A stretch of 11,227 bases of DNA from Rickettsiales bacterium (lineage in GTDB: Bacteria > Pseudomonadota > Alphaproteobacteria > TMED127): positions 1 through 11,227 of the forward strand of contig PALU01000024.1 in NCBI GenBank assembly GCA_002706585.1, in the 5' to 3' direction. The notes under the pieces were generated by a model. That model was not told the origin of the DNA and did no database searches. It saw only the letters and a list, made by a program, of their open reading frames with translations. Position numbers and translations under genes: made by a program. This document shows, one piece after another, positions 1 through 7,693 of the stretch. Within the stretch, counting starts at the first letter, position 1. Every line of letters begins with the position of its first letter.

Positions 1-2012
1 CTACAACAACTGAAAGAATACTTTATTACACTGGCAAATCTCATAAAATTGGTGAAGTGCATGACGGTGCAGCAACAATGGACTGGATGGAACAGGAGCA
101 AGAAAGAGGTATAACCATTACATCTGCTGCAACTACCTGTTTTTGGAATGATAAAAGAATCAATATAATAGATACACCAGGACACGTGGATTTTACAATT
201 GAAGTTGAAAGATCACTCAGAGTATTAGATGGAAGTGTTTGTGTTTTTGATTCAGTCGCTGGTGTTGAGCCACAATCAGAAACTGTTTGGAGACAAGCAG
301 ATAAATATGGAGTTCCAAGAATGTGTTTTATCAATAAAATGGATAGGATTGGTGCCAATTTTTATAGATGTGTGGACATGATTGTTGATAGATTAGGTGC
401 TAACCCTTTGGTTCTTCAACTTCCTCTAGGAGCAGAATCTGAATTCAAAGGTGTTATTGATTTGATAACTATGAAAGCCATAGTATGGCAAGAAGAAACA
501 CTTGGAGCAAAGTTTACTTATGAAGATATTCCTGATGATAAAAAAACAGAGGTTGAAAAATACAGAGAAAAACTTCTAGAAACTGTAGTCGAACTTGACG
601 ATAATATTATGGAGAAATATTTAGATGGAACATCCCCCTCGAATGAAGAAATAAAAACTTTGATCAGAAAGGGTACAATTGAAAGTAAATTTGTCCCAGT
701 TTTGTGTGGCAGTGCTTTTAAAAATAAGGGTGTTCAGCCTATGTTGGATGCTGTGGTTGATTTTTTACCATCTCCTATTGAAGTTCCAGATATCAAAGGA
801 GTTAAATATCAAAAAGAAGAAGAAGCTATTTCTAGGAAAAGTTCTGATGATGAACCTTTTTCTGCTTTAGCGTTTAAAATTATGAATGATCCATTTGTTG
901 GCTCTCTAACTTTTATGAGAGTTTATTCAGGTACAATTGAAGCTGGAAGTTCAGTTCTTAATTCAGTTAAAGAGAAAATAGAGAGATTTGGCAGAATGCT
1001 CCAAATGCATTCAAATTCCAGAGAAGATATAAAGGTTGCTTGTGCTGGAGATATTATTGCTGTTGCAGGATTGAAAGATACTACAACTGGAGACACACTT
1101 TGTGATCCTGAAAATGCTGTAATTCTTGAGAGAATGGAGTTTCCAGATCCAGTTATTGAAGTTGCTGTTGAACCTAAGACAAAAGCAGATCAAGAAAAAA
1201 TGGGAATAGCTCTCCAAAGATTAGCTGCAGAAGATCCATCTTTTAAGGTTAGTATAGATCATGAATCAGGTCAAACTGTAATGAAAGGAATGGGAGAATT
1301 ACACTTGGAAATTCTTGTTGATAGAATGTTAAGAGAATTTAAAGTAGATGCAACTGTTGGTGCACCTCAAGTAGCTTACAGAGAAACTATCACTCAACAA
1401 GCAACTGTTGATTATACTCATAAAAAGCAATCTGGTGGAGCAGGACAATTTGCTAAAATTAATTTAGAATTTGAACCTCTTGAAAAGGGTAAAGGAGTTT
1501 TGTTTGAAAGTAAAATTGTTGGAGGTAGAGTTCCAAAAGAATATATACCTGGAGTCGAAAAAGGGATTAAATTATCAACGGAAACTGGATTTTTAGCAGG
1601 TTTTCCAGTTATTGATTTCAAATGTACATTAGTTGACGGAGCATACCATGATGTTGATTCTAGTGTAATGGCTTTTGAAATAGCAGCCAGAGCAGCTTTT
1701 AGAGAAGCAATGACGAAGGCAAAAGCGGTTTTACTGGAACCAATGATGAAAATTGAAGTTGTAACACCAGAAGAATATATGGGAGATATTATTGGTGATC
1801 TTAATTCTAGAAGAGGACAAGTTTCAGGTATGGAGCAAAGGGGTGTCAACCATGTTGTGAATGGAATGGTTCCTCTTGCGAACATGTTTGGATATGTTAA
1901 TAATTTACGCTCTATGAGCCAGGGTAGAGCAAGTTACACAATGACTTTTAATCATTATGAGCAAGTACCTCAGAATGTTGCTGAAGAAGTCAAGGAGAAA
2001 GTTTCTGGCTAA
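1..2012 (+). CDS. fusA: Elongation factor G (EF-G), 5'-truncated by window edge
   Basis: EF-G is the GTPase that drives translocation of tRNA and mRNA on the ribosome and, with RRF, ribosome recycling. The reading frame is open to the left edge: the first complete codon is at position 3 and reads [22 protein letters not shown], the segment directly after the P-loop in EF-G. About 24 residues, including most of the G1 motif, are therefore outside the window; 669 residues remain, close to the full family length of about 690-700. Visible GTPase motifs are DTPGH (171-185), NKMD (333-344) and the SAF of G5 (711-719). The switch I segment ERGITI is present, as are the domain [12 protein letters not shown] and domain IV YRETI motifs. 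A GTG at 57 would open a shorter frame but lies inside the conserved G domain and is not the start. It ends TAA and is followed by tuf after 20 bases, as in the str operon. Confidence 0.98.
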   Translation, partial: TTTERILYYTGKSHKIGEVHDGAATMDWMEQEQERGITITSAATTCFWNDKRINIIDTPGHVDFTIEVERSLRVLDGSVCVFDSVAGVEPQSETVWRQADKYGVPRMCFINKMDRIGANFYRCVDMIVDRLGANPLVLQLPLGAESEFKGVIDLITMKAIVWQEETLGAKFTYEDIPDDKKTEVEKYREKLLETVVELDDNIMEKYLDGTSPSNEEIKTLIRKGTIESKFVPVLCGSAFKNKGVQPMLDAVVDFLPSPIEVPDIKGVKYQKEEEAISRKSSDDEPFSALAFKIMNDPFVGSLTFMRVYSGTIEAGSSVLNSVKEKIERFGRMLQMHSNSREDIKVACAGDIIAVAGLKDTTTGDTLCDPENAVILERMEFPDPVIEVAVEPKTKADQEKMGIALQRLAAEDPSFKVSIDHESGQTVMKGMGELHLEILVDRMLREFKVDATVGAPQVAYRETITQQATVDYTHKKQSGGAGQFAKINLEFEPLEKGKGVLFESKIVGGRVPKEYIPGVEKGIKLSTETGFLAGFPVIDFKCTLVDGAYHDVDSSVMAFEIAARAAFREAMTKAKAVLLEPMMKIEVVTPEEYMGDIIGDLNSRRGQVSGMEQRGVNHVVNGMVPLANMFGYVNNLRSMSQGRASYTMTFNHYEQVPQNVAEEVKEKVSG

Positions 2013-2019
2013 TTTTATT

Positions 2020-2025
2020 AAGGAG
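2020..2025 (+). promoter_or_regulatory. Shine-Dalgarno site of tuf
   Basis: AAGGAG lies 7 bases upstream of the tuf ATG in the 20-base fusA-tuf gap. It is one of the stronger ribosome binding sites in the window, in keeping with the very high EF-Tu output needed. Confidence 0.8.
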
Positions 2026-2032
2026 AATAAAT

Positions 2033-3223
2033 ATGTCTAAAGAAAAATTTGATAGAAGCAAACCGCATTGTAATATTGGTACCATAGGTCATGTTGACCA
2101 TGGTAAAACAACTTTGACGGCGGCTATTACAAAAATTTTATCTGAAACAGGTGGTGCAACTGAGATGGATTATGCTCAAATTGATAAAGCACCAGAAGAA
2201 AAAGAGAGGGGTATAACAATATCAACCTCGCATGTTGAATATCAAACTGAAAAGAGACACTATGCACATGTGGATTGTCCTGGCCATGCCGATTATGTTA
2301 AAAATATGATAACTGGTGCAGCTCAAATGGATGGAGCTATTTTGGTTGTTTCAGCTGCAGATGGACCAATGCCTCAGACTAAGGAACATATATTACTTGC
2401 TAGGCAGGTAGGTGTACCTTCTATTGTTGTTTTTATGAATAAAGTTGACCAAGTTGATGACCCAGAATTAATTGATTTAGTGGAAATGGAAGTTAGAGAA
2501 CTATTATCAAAATATGAATTTGATGGAGACAATATTCCTATAATTAAAGGTTCTGCCCTTTCTGCTATTGAGGGAAAAGATGAGGAAACAGGTAAAAAAG
2601 CTATTCTTGAGTTAATGGCTAAGGTTGATGAATATATCCCACAACCAGTTAGACCACTAGATCAAGATTTTTTAATGCCAATAGAAGATGTATTTTCAAT
2701 TTCTGGTAGAGGTACAGTTGTCACTGGAAGAGTTGAAAGAGGTGTTGTAAATGTTAATGATGAAATTGAAATCACTGGTATCAAAGATACTCAAAAAACA
2801 GTTTGTACTGGAGTTGAAATGTTCAGAAAACTTCTTGATAGAGGTGAGGCTGGTGATAATGTTGGTGTGCTTCTTAGAGGTACAAAAAGGGAAGAAGTTG
2901 AAAGAGGTCAAGTGCTTGCGAAACCTGGTTCAATTAAACCGCATAAAAAATTTAAAGCTGAGGCCTATATTTTAAATAAGGATGAGGGTGGAAGACATAC
3001 ACCTTTCTTTAAAAACTATAGACCTCAATTCTATTTTAGAACAACTGATGTTACAGGTACTATTGAATTACCATCTGGAACAGAAATGGTTATGCCTGGA
3101 GATAATGTTTCAGTTTCAGTTGAATTATTAACTCCAATTGCAATGGATAAGGGATTAAAATTTGCTATTAGAGAAGGTGGTAGAACTGTAGGAGCTGGTG
3201 TTGTAGCTGAAATTACTGACTAA
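2033..3223 (+). CDS. tuf: Elongation factor Tu
   Basis: EF-Tu delivers aminoacyl-tRNA to the ribosomal A site as a GTP-bound ternary complex. The 396-residue length is typical. The G domain (about 1-205) shows GHVDHGKT (19-26), RGITI with the switch I Thr62, DCPGH (81-85, with the catalytic His85, His84 in E. coli numbering), NKVD (136-139) and GSAL (173-176). Beta-barrel domains 2 and 3 follow; the last carries GGRHTPFF and [12 protein letters not shown]. The start is fixed by AAGGAG 7 bases upstream and the family N-terminus MSKEKF. The protein reads as alphaproteobacterial. It stands between fusA and rpsJ, the usual str-S10 junction. Whether the genome has a second tuf copy cannot be told here. 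Confidence 0.99.
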   Translation: MSKEKFDRSKPHCNIGTIGHVDHGKTTLTAAITKILSETGGATEMDYAQIDKAPEEKERGITISTSHVEYQTEKRHYAHVDCPGHADYVKNMITGAAQMDGAILVVSAADGPMPQTKEHILLARQVGVPSIVVFMNKVDQVDDPELIDLVEMEVRELLSKYEFDGDNIPIIKGSALSAIEGKDEETGKKAILELMAKVDEYIPQPVRPLDQDFLMPIEDVFSISGRGTVVTGRVERGVVNVNDEIEITGIKDTQKTVCTGVEMFRKLLDRGEAGDNVGVLLRGTKREEVERGQVLAKPGSIKPHKKFKAEAYILNKDEGGRHTPFFKNYRPQFYFRTTDVTGTIELPSGTEMVMPGDNVSVSVELLTPIAMDKGLKFAIREGGRTVGAGVVAEITD

Positions 3224-3244
3224 AGTTATAGTTTTATTGTAATA

Positions 3245-3250
3245 AGAGGA
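3245..3250 (+). promoter_or_regulatory. Shine-Dalgarno site of rpsJ in the tuf-rpsJ gap
   Basis: AGAGGA, 7 bases before the rpsJ ATG, is the only recognisable signal in the 34-base tuf-rpsJ gap (3224-3257), the longest gap in the window. I see no hairpin terminator there and no room for a long S10-type leader. Confidence 0.65.
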
Positions 3251-3257
3251 AATTTTT

Positions 3258-3566
3258 ATGTCGAATCAGAATATTAGAATAAGGTTAAAGGCCTTTGATC
3301 ACAGAGTTTTGGATCAAACAACTCTGGAGATAGTTAGTACAGCAAAAAGAACTGGTGCTAACGTTAAAGGGCCTATTCCTCTTCCAACTATAATTGAAAA
3401 GTTTACAATTTTAAAATCTCCACATGTAGATAAAAAATCTAGAGATCAACTTGAAATGAGAACCCACAAAAGAGTTATGGATATTACTGAATGGACACCG
3501 CAAACAGTTGATGCTTTGCAAAAACTTGAGTTAGCTGCTGGTGTTGATATTGAAATTAAGATTTAG
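3258..3566 (+). CDS. rpsJ: 30S ribosomal protein S10 (NusE)
   Basis: S10 is a protein of the 30S head and, as NusE, a partner of NusB in transcription antitermination complexes. The 102 residues match the family length closely. Visible family features are the N-terminal strand [14 protein letters not shown] (6-19), the extended loop around GPIPLPT (38-44) that reaches into the head, and the C-terminal [10 protein letters not shown] and GVDIEIKI segments. It is the first gene of the S10 set and follows tuf by 34 bases; its TAG stop is merged with the Shine-Dalgarno sequence of rplC. No anomaly is seen. Confidence 0.98.
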   Translation: MSNQNIRIRLKAFDHRVLDQTTLEIVSTAKRTGANVKGPIPLPTIIEKFTILKSPHVDKKSRDQLEMRTHKRVMDITEWTPQTVDALQKLELAAGVDIEIKI

Positions 3567-3572
3567 GTGATT
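3565..3572 (+). promoter_or_regulatory. Shine-Dalgarno of rplC merged with rpsJ stop
   Basis: AGGTGATT begins inside the TAG stop of rpsJ and ends just before the rplC ATG. It matches the 3' half of the canonical AGGAGGTGAT complement of the 16S rRNA tail, so ribosomes ending rpsJ stand on the rplC start site. This supports the rplC start at 3574. Confidence 0.6.
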
Positions 3573-3573
3573 T

Positions 3574-4428
3574 ATGAGAATAGGTTTAATAGCAAAAAAA
3601 ATTGGAATGAGTCGTTTTTTTGATTCTCATGGTGTTAACCAATGTGCAACAATACTTCAAGTTGATAAATGTAAAATTTTAGATATTAGAAATAATGAAA
3701 AGAACGGTTATCAAGCATTAAGGCTTTCTTTTGGGTTAGCTGAAAAGTTTTTGAGCAAGCCTATTAAAGGTTTTCTAAAAAAGCAGAATGCAAAATCTCA
3801 TTTAACATCAAGGGAATTTAGAGTCGATAACTTAGGCGATTATAAAATTGGAGATGAAATTGGAGTTGATAATTTTGAAGAAGGGCAGTTTGTCGATGTA
3901 TCTGGTAATACAATAGGTAAGGGTTTTGCTGGAGGTATGAAAAGACATAATTTTTCTGGAAATAGAGCTACTCATGGTGTTTCTATTTCTCATAGATCTC
4001 ATGGTTCAACCGGACAGTGCCAAGATCCAGGAAAGGTTTTTAAAGGAAAAAAAATGGCAGGAAGGTTAGGTAATGTTAAAAGAACAATTCAGAACCTTCT
4101 TGTTCTTAAAGTTGACAAAGAAAGTAATTTAATTGTTTTAAAAGGATCTGTCCCAGGACCTAAAGGGTCTTTCATAAGAGTTATTGATTCTACTAAAGGA
4201 AAAAAGAAAATAGATCCAAAAGCGCTACTAAAAACAGAACCAACAGTTTCTAAGTCGGATTCAAAAAAAGGAGAAGACCCTAATAAAGATAATAACAAAC
4301 AGGATGCAGAAGCTAAAGCATCAGGAAATAATTCAGTTGTTAAAGATGATAAACCGTCCGCTCCTACTAATGATCAAGGTACAGTAAATGATTCAAACAA
4401 GGTTGAAGGTAATGAAGGAAAAAATTAG
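3574..4428 (+). CDS. rplC: 50S ribosomal protein L3 with long C-terminal extension
   Basis: L3 is an early-assembling 23S rRNA binding protein whose long loop reaches towards the peptidyl transferase centre. The family core covers about residues 1-208: MRIGLIAKKIGMSRFF at the N-terminus, the GKGFAGGMKRHNF segment (115-127) and GSTGQCQDPGKVFKGKKMAG (144-163). The core also holds the region of the Gln that PrmB methylates in E. coli L3. The protein has 284 residues against about 209 in E. coli. The extra 75 or so residues (from about base 4204) are rich in Lys, Asp, Asn, Ser and Gly, have no hydrophobic pattern and are probably disordered. The gene ends 17 bases inside rplD when the preferred rplD start is used. 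The core is certain; the function of the tail is unknown. Confidence 0.97.
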   Translation: MRIGLIAKKIGMSRFFDSHGVNQCATILQVDKCKILDIRNNEKNGYQALRLSFGLAEKFLSKPIKGFLKKQNAKSHLTSREFRVDNLGDYKIGDEIGVDNFEEGQFVDVSGNTIGKGFAGGMKRHNFSGNRATHGVSISHRSHGSTGQCQDPGKVFKGKKMAGRLGNVKRTIQNLLVLKVDKESNLIVLKGSVPGPKGSFIRVIDSTKGKKKIDPKALLKTEPTVSKSDSKKGEDPNKDNNKQDAEAKASGNNSVVKDDKPSAPTNDQGTVNDSNKVEGNEGKN

Positions 4429-5035
4429 TTCACTTGATAATAAAACATTAAAAGATATAGATTTAGACAAATCAATATTTGGTGTTGAATTTAAAGAAGA
4501 AATTATTCACAGAATGATTAGATATCAATTATCTAAGAGAAGATCTGGAAATCATAAAACTAAAGGAATTTCAGAAATTTCTGGCACAACCAGAAAACCT
4601 TTTAAACAAAAAGGTACTGGAAGCGCAAGACAAGGAAGCAGGAGATCCCCACAAATGAGAGGTGGCGCTGTTATTTTTGGTCCTGTGGTCAGATCTCATT
4701 CTCATAAACTTCCAAAAAAAATTAGAAATTTGGCTCTTAAAATTGCTCTTTCAAAAAAACTTAAAGATGGAAAACTTAAAATCATCGATGAGTTTAAGAT
4801 TTCTAAAAGTAAAACTAAACTTTTCAAATCAATGCTTACGAATCTTAAAATTGATTCGGCATTATTTATTGATGGAAAAGAAGTTAATAAATCTTTTTCT
4901 CTTGCTTCAAATAATATTCCTAATATTGATGTTTTGCCTGTTGCTGGAATCAATGTTTACGACATTTTTAAAAGAGACTTTTTGGTATTATCTTCTCAGG
5001 CTATTGAAAGTATAAATGAAAGGTTATTAAAATGA
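4412..5035 (+). CDS. rplD: 50S ribosomal protein L4
   Basis: L4 binds 23S rRNA, and its long loop lines the peptide exit tunnel with L22; in E. coli it also represses the S10 operon. I chose the ATG at 4412 (207 residues) because the family N-terminus begins MK-x-x-(I/V)-x-x-LD as here, and CAAGG lies 9 bases upstream. An ATG 24 bases earlier (4388) has AAGGT 7 bases upstream and would add MIQTRLKV; it cannot be excluded. The basic loop of about residues 42-90 holds KPFKQKGTGSARQGSRRSP and the RGGAVIFGP motif. The start overlaps the rplC tail, and the TGA stop overlaps the rplW start as ATGA. This is one of only two genes here that stop with TGA, which is useful evidence that TGA terminates in this organism. 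Confidence 0.96.
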   Translation: MKEKISSLDNKTLKDIDLDKSIFGVEFKEEIIHRMIRYQLSKRRSGNHKTKGISEISGTTRKPFKQKGTGSARQGSRRSPQMRGGAVIFGPVVRSHSHKLPKKIRNLALKIALSKKLKDGKLKIIDEFKISKSKTKLFKSMLTNLKIDSALFIDGKEVNKSFSLASNNIPNIDVLPVAGINVYDIFKRDFLVLSSQAIESINERLLK

Positions 5036-5337
5036 CGGTTCTGTCATCAGAAAAATTATTTGAAGTTATACGCTCCCCTCTTATATCGGAAAAAGCTACA
5101 TTTATTTCGCAATTTAATTATTACGTTTTTAAAGTTTCTCCGAGTTCTAATAAATTGCAAATTAAAGAAGCTGTTGAAAAAGTTTTTAATGTCAAAGTTA
5201 AATCTGTTAATACATTAGTTCAAAAAGGTAAGAAGAAAAAATTTAGAAATAAAATTGGTGTGCGAGCTGATACTAAAAAAGCTTTTGTAAAACTTGAAAG
5301 TGGAAATTCCATAGATACAACGGTGGAGATAAAATAG
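5032..5337 (+). CDS. rplW: 50S ribosomal protein L23
   Basis: L23 sits at the exit of the peptide tunnel and is the docking site for trigger factor and SRP. The 101 residues fit the family. The motif SPLISEKAT (15-23) includes Glu20, which corresponds to the Glu18 of E. coli L23 that contacts trigger factor. The [18 protein letters not shown] segment (44-61) and the basic loop GKKKKFRNK are typical. The start overlaps the rplD stop (ATGA) and has GAAAGG (5018-5023) 8 bases upstream inside rplD, indicating translational coupling. It ends TAG one base before rplB. Confidence 0.98.
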   Translation: MTVLSSEKLFEVIRSPLISEKATFISQFNYYVFKVSPSSNKLQIKEAVEKVFNVKVKSVNTLVQKGKKKKFRNKIGVRADTKKAFVKLESGNSIDTTVEIK

Positions 5338-5338
5338 A

Positions 5339-6163
5339 ATGGCTTTAAAACAATATAAACCTGTAACCGCTAGCCAAAGAGGCCTTGTACTTGTAAAAAG
5401 AACAGAAGTACATAAAGGAAAACCTCATAAACCTCTAACTTTTGGATTGTCGAGTAGTGGAGGCAGGAATAATCATGGACATTTAACAGCAAGAAGAAAA
5501 GGTGGAGGTCATAAAAGAAAGTATAGAATTATTGATTTTAAAAGAGATAAAATTGACTCTAAAGCTAAAGTAGAAAGAATTGAATATGACCCTAATAGAT
5601 CTTCTTTAATTGCTCTCATTAAATATTCTGATGGATTATTTTCTTATATAATATGTCCTCAGAAAATTAAGGTAGGAGATGAAATTGTTTCTTCTGATGA
5701 TGCGGATATTAAAATTGGAAACTGTATAAAGTTAAAAAACATTCCAACAGATACTCTTGTTCATAATATTGAATTAAAACCTGGTAAAGGAGCCCAATTG
5801 GCTAGGTCTGCTGGAACTTACGCTCAAATTGTTGGTAAAGATGCTGATTATGCCCAAATTAAGTTGTCTTCTGGTGAAATTAGAATTGTTAGAGTCGAGT
5901 GCAAGGCTACAATTGGAATGGTATCTAACCCTGATAAAAAGAATATTAAATTAGGTAAAGCAGGAAGAAATAGATGGCTTGGATTTAGACCAGTAGTACG
6001 AGGTGTGGCAAAAAATCCTGTTGATCATCCTCACGGAGGTGGAGAAGGAAGAACTTCTGGTGGAAGAAATCCTGTTTCAAGAAAAGGTCTTTCAGCTAAG
6101 GGTAAAAAGACTAGAAATAATAAAAGAACTAATAAATATATTTTAAGGAAAAGGAATAAATAG
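5339..6163 (+). CDS. rplB: 50S ribosomal protein L2
   Basis: L2 is one of the most conserved large-subunit proteins; it contacts 23S rRNA near the peptidyl transferase centre and helps subunit joining. The 274 residues compare with 273 in E. coli. Visible are the N-terminal [15 protein letters not shown], the [23 protein letters not shown] segment (basic, rRNA binding, about 41-63) and the C-terminal [11 protein letters not shown] motif (228-238). In that motif His230 corresponds to the functionally important His229 of E. coli. The C-terminus is strongly basic. GGAG (5325-5328) lies 10 bases upstream, inside rplW. The TAG stop contributes to an AGGT motif serving rpsS. Confidence 0.99.
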   Translation: MALKQYKPVTASQRGLVLVKRTEVHKGKPHKPLTFGLSSSGGRNNHGHLTARRKGGGHKRKYRIIDFKRDKIDSKAKVERIEYDPNRSSLIALIKYSDGLFSYIICPQKIKVGDEIVSSDDADIKIGNCIKLKNIPTDTLVHNIELKPGKGAQLARSAGTYAQIVGKDADYAQIKLSSGEIRIVRVECKATIGMVSNPDKKNIKLGKAGRNRWLGFRPVVRGVAKNPVDHPHGGGEGRTSGGRNPVSRKGLSAKGKKTRNNKRTNKYILRKRNK

Positions 6164-6171
6164 GTAAATTT

Positions 6172-6441
6172 ATGTCTAGATCAGTTTGGAAAGGACCTTT
6201 TGTTGATATGTATTTGATTAAAAAAGCTGAAGCTGTTAAAAGTTCTGGGAGAAATGATGTGATTAAAACGTGGTCTAGAAGATCAACTATTCTTCCTGAA
6301 TTTGTTGGTTTAACTTTTGGGGTTCACAATGGAAAAAAACATGTGCCAGTCACAGTTAATGAGAATATGGTTGGTCACAAATTTGGTGAATTTTCTCCTA
6401 CTAGGACTTACAAAGGTCATAATGCTGATAAGAAAACTTAA
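6172..6441 (+). CDS. rpsS: 30S ribosomal protein S19
   Basis: S19 lies in the 30S head next to S13 and takes part in intersubunit bridges and A-site tRNA contacts. The 89 residues fit the family (92 in E. coli). Conserved pieces are [12 protein letters not shown] (1-12), [15 protein letters not shown] (32-46), [12 protein letters not shown] (49-60) and [11 protein letters not shown] (68-78). AGGT overlapping the rplB stop (6162-6165) lies 6 bases before the ATG. The gene ends in three tandem in-frame TAA codons (6439-6447), an unusually strong stop in front of rplV. Confidence 0.98.
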   Translation: MSRSVWKGPFVDMYLIKKAEAVKSSGRNDVIKTWSRRSTILPEFVGLTFGVHNGKKHVPVTVNENMVGHKFGEFSPTRTYKGHNADKKT

Positions 6442-6452
6442 TAATAAAAAAA

Positions 6453-7016
6453 ATGACACAAAAAAGTAGTGAAAATAATAGTATTAATTCAATAGCAAAA
6501 GCATCAGCTAAGTCTGTAAAGACAAGCTCACAAAAGGCTAATCTTGTATTAAAACTTATTAGAGGACAAAAAGTTGATAAAGCAATGAATATTCTTGAGT
6601 TTTCACGGAAAAAAATTTCTTATGATGTACTAAAAGTTTTAAAATCTGCAGTGTCGAATGCTGAAAATAATTTTCAATTAGATATAGATAAATTATTTGT
6701 AAAAGAAGCTACAGTTGGAAGATCAATGGTTTTGAAAAGATTTAGACCCAGAGCAAGGGGTAGATCAGGAAAAATTTTGAAACCATTTTCAAAAATCAGA
6801 ATATTAGTAGAAGAAAAAAATGAACCTAAACCTAATCAAAAAAAGAGTTCAAAAAAACTATCTTCAGAAAAGGTTATTACTGAAAATGAAAAACCAAACA
6901 AAAACCAAGATAATGAAACTAAGGTTCAGGAAAAAACAGATTTTCAATCAAATATTAAAGTAGATCAAAAACAAGATATAACTAAAAATAGGGATAAAGA
7001 TGGGACAAAAAACTAA
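6453..7016 (+). CDS. rplV: 50S ribosomal protein L22 with long C-terminal extension
   Basis: L22 binds all six 23S domains, and its beta-hairpin lines the exit tunnel opposite L4. The core spans about residues 14-121. It has the SSQKANLVLKLIRGQKVDKA segment (25-44), the AVSNAENNF motif (66-74) and the hairpin with GRSMVLKRFRPRARGRSGKI (89-108). The protein has 187 residues against 110 in E. coli. About 13 residues are added at the N-terminus and about 66 at the C-terminus (from about base 6816). The C-terminal tail is dominated by Lys, Asn, Glu, Gln and Asp and is probably disordered. No Shine-Dalgarno sequence precedes the ATG; the leader is TAA repeats then eight A. The gene runs 17 bases into the rpsC start. 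A later start inside the frame is possible because the first dozen residues are not conserved. Confidence 0.96.
   Translation: MTQKSSENNSINSIAKASAKSVKTSSQKANLVLKLIRGQKVDKAMNILEFSRKKISYDVLKVLKSAVSNAENNFQLDIDKLFVKEATVGRSMVLKRFRPRARGRSGKILKPFSKIRILVEEKNEPKPNQKKSSKKLSSEKVITENEKPNKNQDNETKVQEKTDFQSNIKVDQKQDITKNRDKDGTKN
6990..6994 (+). promoter_or_regulatory. Shine-Dalgarno-like site of rpsC
   Basis: AGGGA lies 5 bases upstream of the ATG at 7000, inside the end of rplV. Together with the family N-terminus MGQKTNP it marks 7000 as the native rpsC start, even though an in-frame TGA follows at codon 9. The alternative TTG at 7093 has no such site. Confidence 0.55.
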
Positions 7017-7692
7017 TCCAATTTGATTCAGATTAGGAATCATTAAGTCGTGGGAATCAAAATGGTTTTCTGAAAAAAATTACTCTAAGCTCTTGCAAGA
7101 GGATATCATTTTGAGAAAGTTTATTCTTAAAAACTTGTCATCAGCTGGTATCTCTAAAATTATGATAGAAAGGCCTGCAAAACTTGCAAGAATCACATTA
7201 CATACCTCAAGACCAGGTGTAATTATTGGTAAAAAGGGTTCTGATATTGAAAAATTAAAAAAAAAAATTTCTAAGATGGTTACTGGGGAAGTAAGTATAA
7301 ACATTGTTGAAATAAAAAAACCTGAATTAGATTCTAAGTTAGTTGCCGATAATATTGCTCAACAACTTGAGAGAAGAGTAGCCTTCAGGAGAGCCATGAA
7401 AAGAGCCGTTCAATCTGCTATGAGACTTGGGGCTATAGGAATTAGGATTAATTGTAGTGGCAGGCTAGGTGGAGCTGAGATTGCTAGAATGGAATGGTAT
7501 AGGGAAGGGAGAGTTCCTTTGCATACCTTAAGAGCTGACATAGATTATGGTGTTTCAAGAGCTAATACAACATATGGGATTTGTGGTATCAAAGTTTGGA
7601 TTTTTAAAGGTGAGAAATTTGATTCTAATATAAAAAATAATAAAGAAAATACTTCTGAAAATAGTGAATTATCAAAAGTGAGTGAATCTTAA
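7000..7692 (+). CDS. rpsC: 30S ribosomal protein S3, interrupted by an in-frame TGA at codon 9
   Basis: S3 lies on the solvent side of the 30S head at the mRNA entry channel, where it contributes to mRNA unwinding. From ATG 7000 the frame reads MGQKTNPI, then TGA (7024-7026), then [20 protein letters not shown] and on without break to TAA at 7690. This gives 230 codons, close to 233 residues in E. coli. The family has Gly at the TGA position (PxGxRLG). Downstream are the KH domain [14 protein letters not shown] (KH GxxG at about 77-80), FRRAMKR (about 129-135, with the basic residues linked to S3 unwinding activity) and the [18 protein letters not shown] motif (from about 154). The last 25 residues are a low-complexity tail. 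The longest uninterrupted piece would start at TTG 7093 and lack 31 conserved residues. Most likely this is a functional gene with a sequence error, but a nonsense allele or recoding cannot be excluded. Confidence 0.9.
7024..7026 (+). other. In-frame TGA codon in rpsC at a conserved Gly position
   Basis: Codon 9 of rpsC is TGA where the S3 family has Gly; GGA, the common Gly codon here, differs by one base. Both flanks are in the same frame and match S3, so it is a substitution rather than a frameshift. TGA ends rplD and rplF, and Trp is TGG throughout, including two codons shortly downstream (7051, 7063). Confidence 0.85.
7257..7267 (+). repeat. Run of 11 A inside rpsC
   Basis: Eleven consecutive A encode the Lys-Lys-Lys stretch just after the KH GxxG loop of S3. 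It is the longest homopolymer I noticed in the window and is in the correct frame as given. Confidence 0.85.
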
Positions 7693-7693
7693 A

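Noticed and set aside
1418..1885. A minus-strand open frame of 155 codons within fusA
   Set aside because: It lies fully opposite conserved EF-G coding sequence, has no recognisable domain or upstream signal and is a codon-bias shadow. The same applies to the minus-strand frames at 41-358, 1011-1217, 2696-2911 and 7672-7953.
3201..3232. A promoter (TTGTAG and TATAGT) before rpsJ
   Set aside because: The spacing is about 20 bases and the -35-like part lies in the tuf coding end; such matches arise by chance in AT-rich DNA.
4662..5015. A second plus-strand frame of 117 codons within rplD
   Set aside because: It is Leu/Ile/Lys-rich out-of-frame reading of a Lys-rich gene; the L4 frame is clearly the real one.
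7024..7026. Genome-wide UGA reassignment to Gly or Trp
   Set aside because: It would be the only such codon in about 3,600, Gly and Trp use normal codons throughout, and rplD and rplF need TGA as their stop to end at family length.
7024..7042. Selenocysteine insertion at the rpsC TGA with the hairpin as a bacterial SECIS
   Set aside because: The position is a conserved Gly in S3, not Cys or a redox residue; the stem is short and A/U rich and begins at the TGA itself. No selenocysteine machinery is in view.
7093..7692. A native short S3 starting at TTG 7093
   Set aside because: It has no ribosome binding site, and 31 upstream codons apart from the TGA match the S3 N-terminus in frame.
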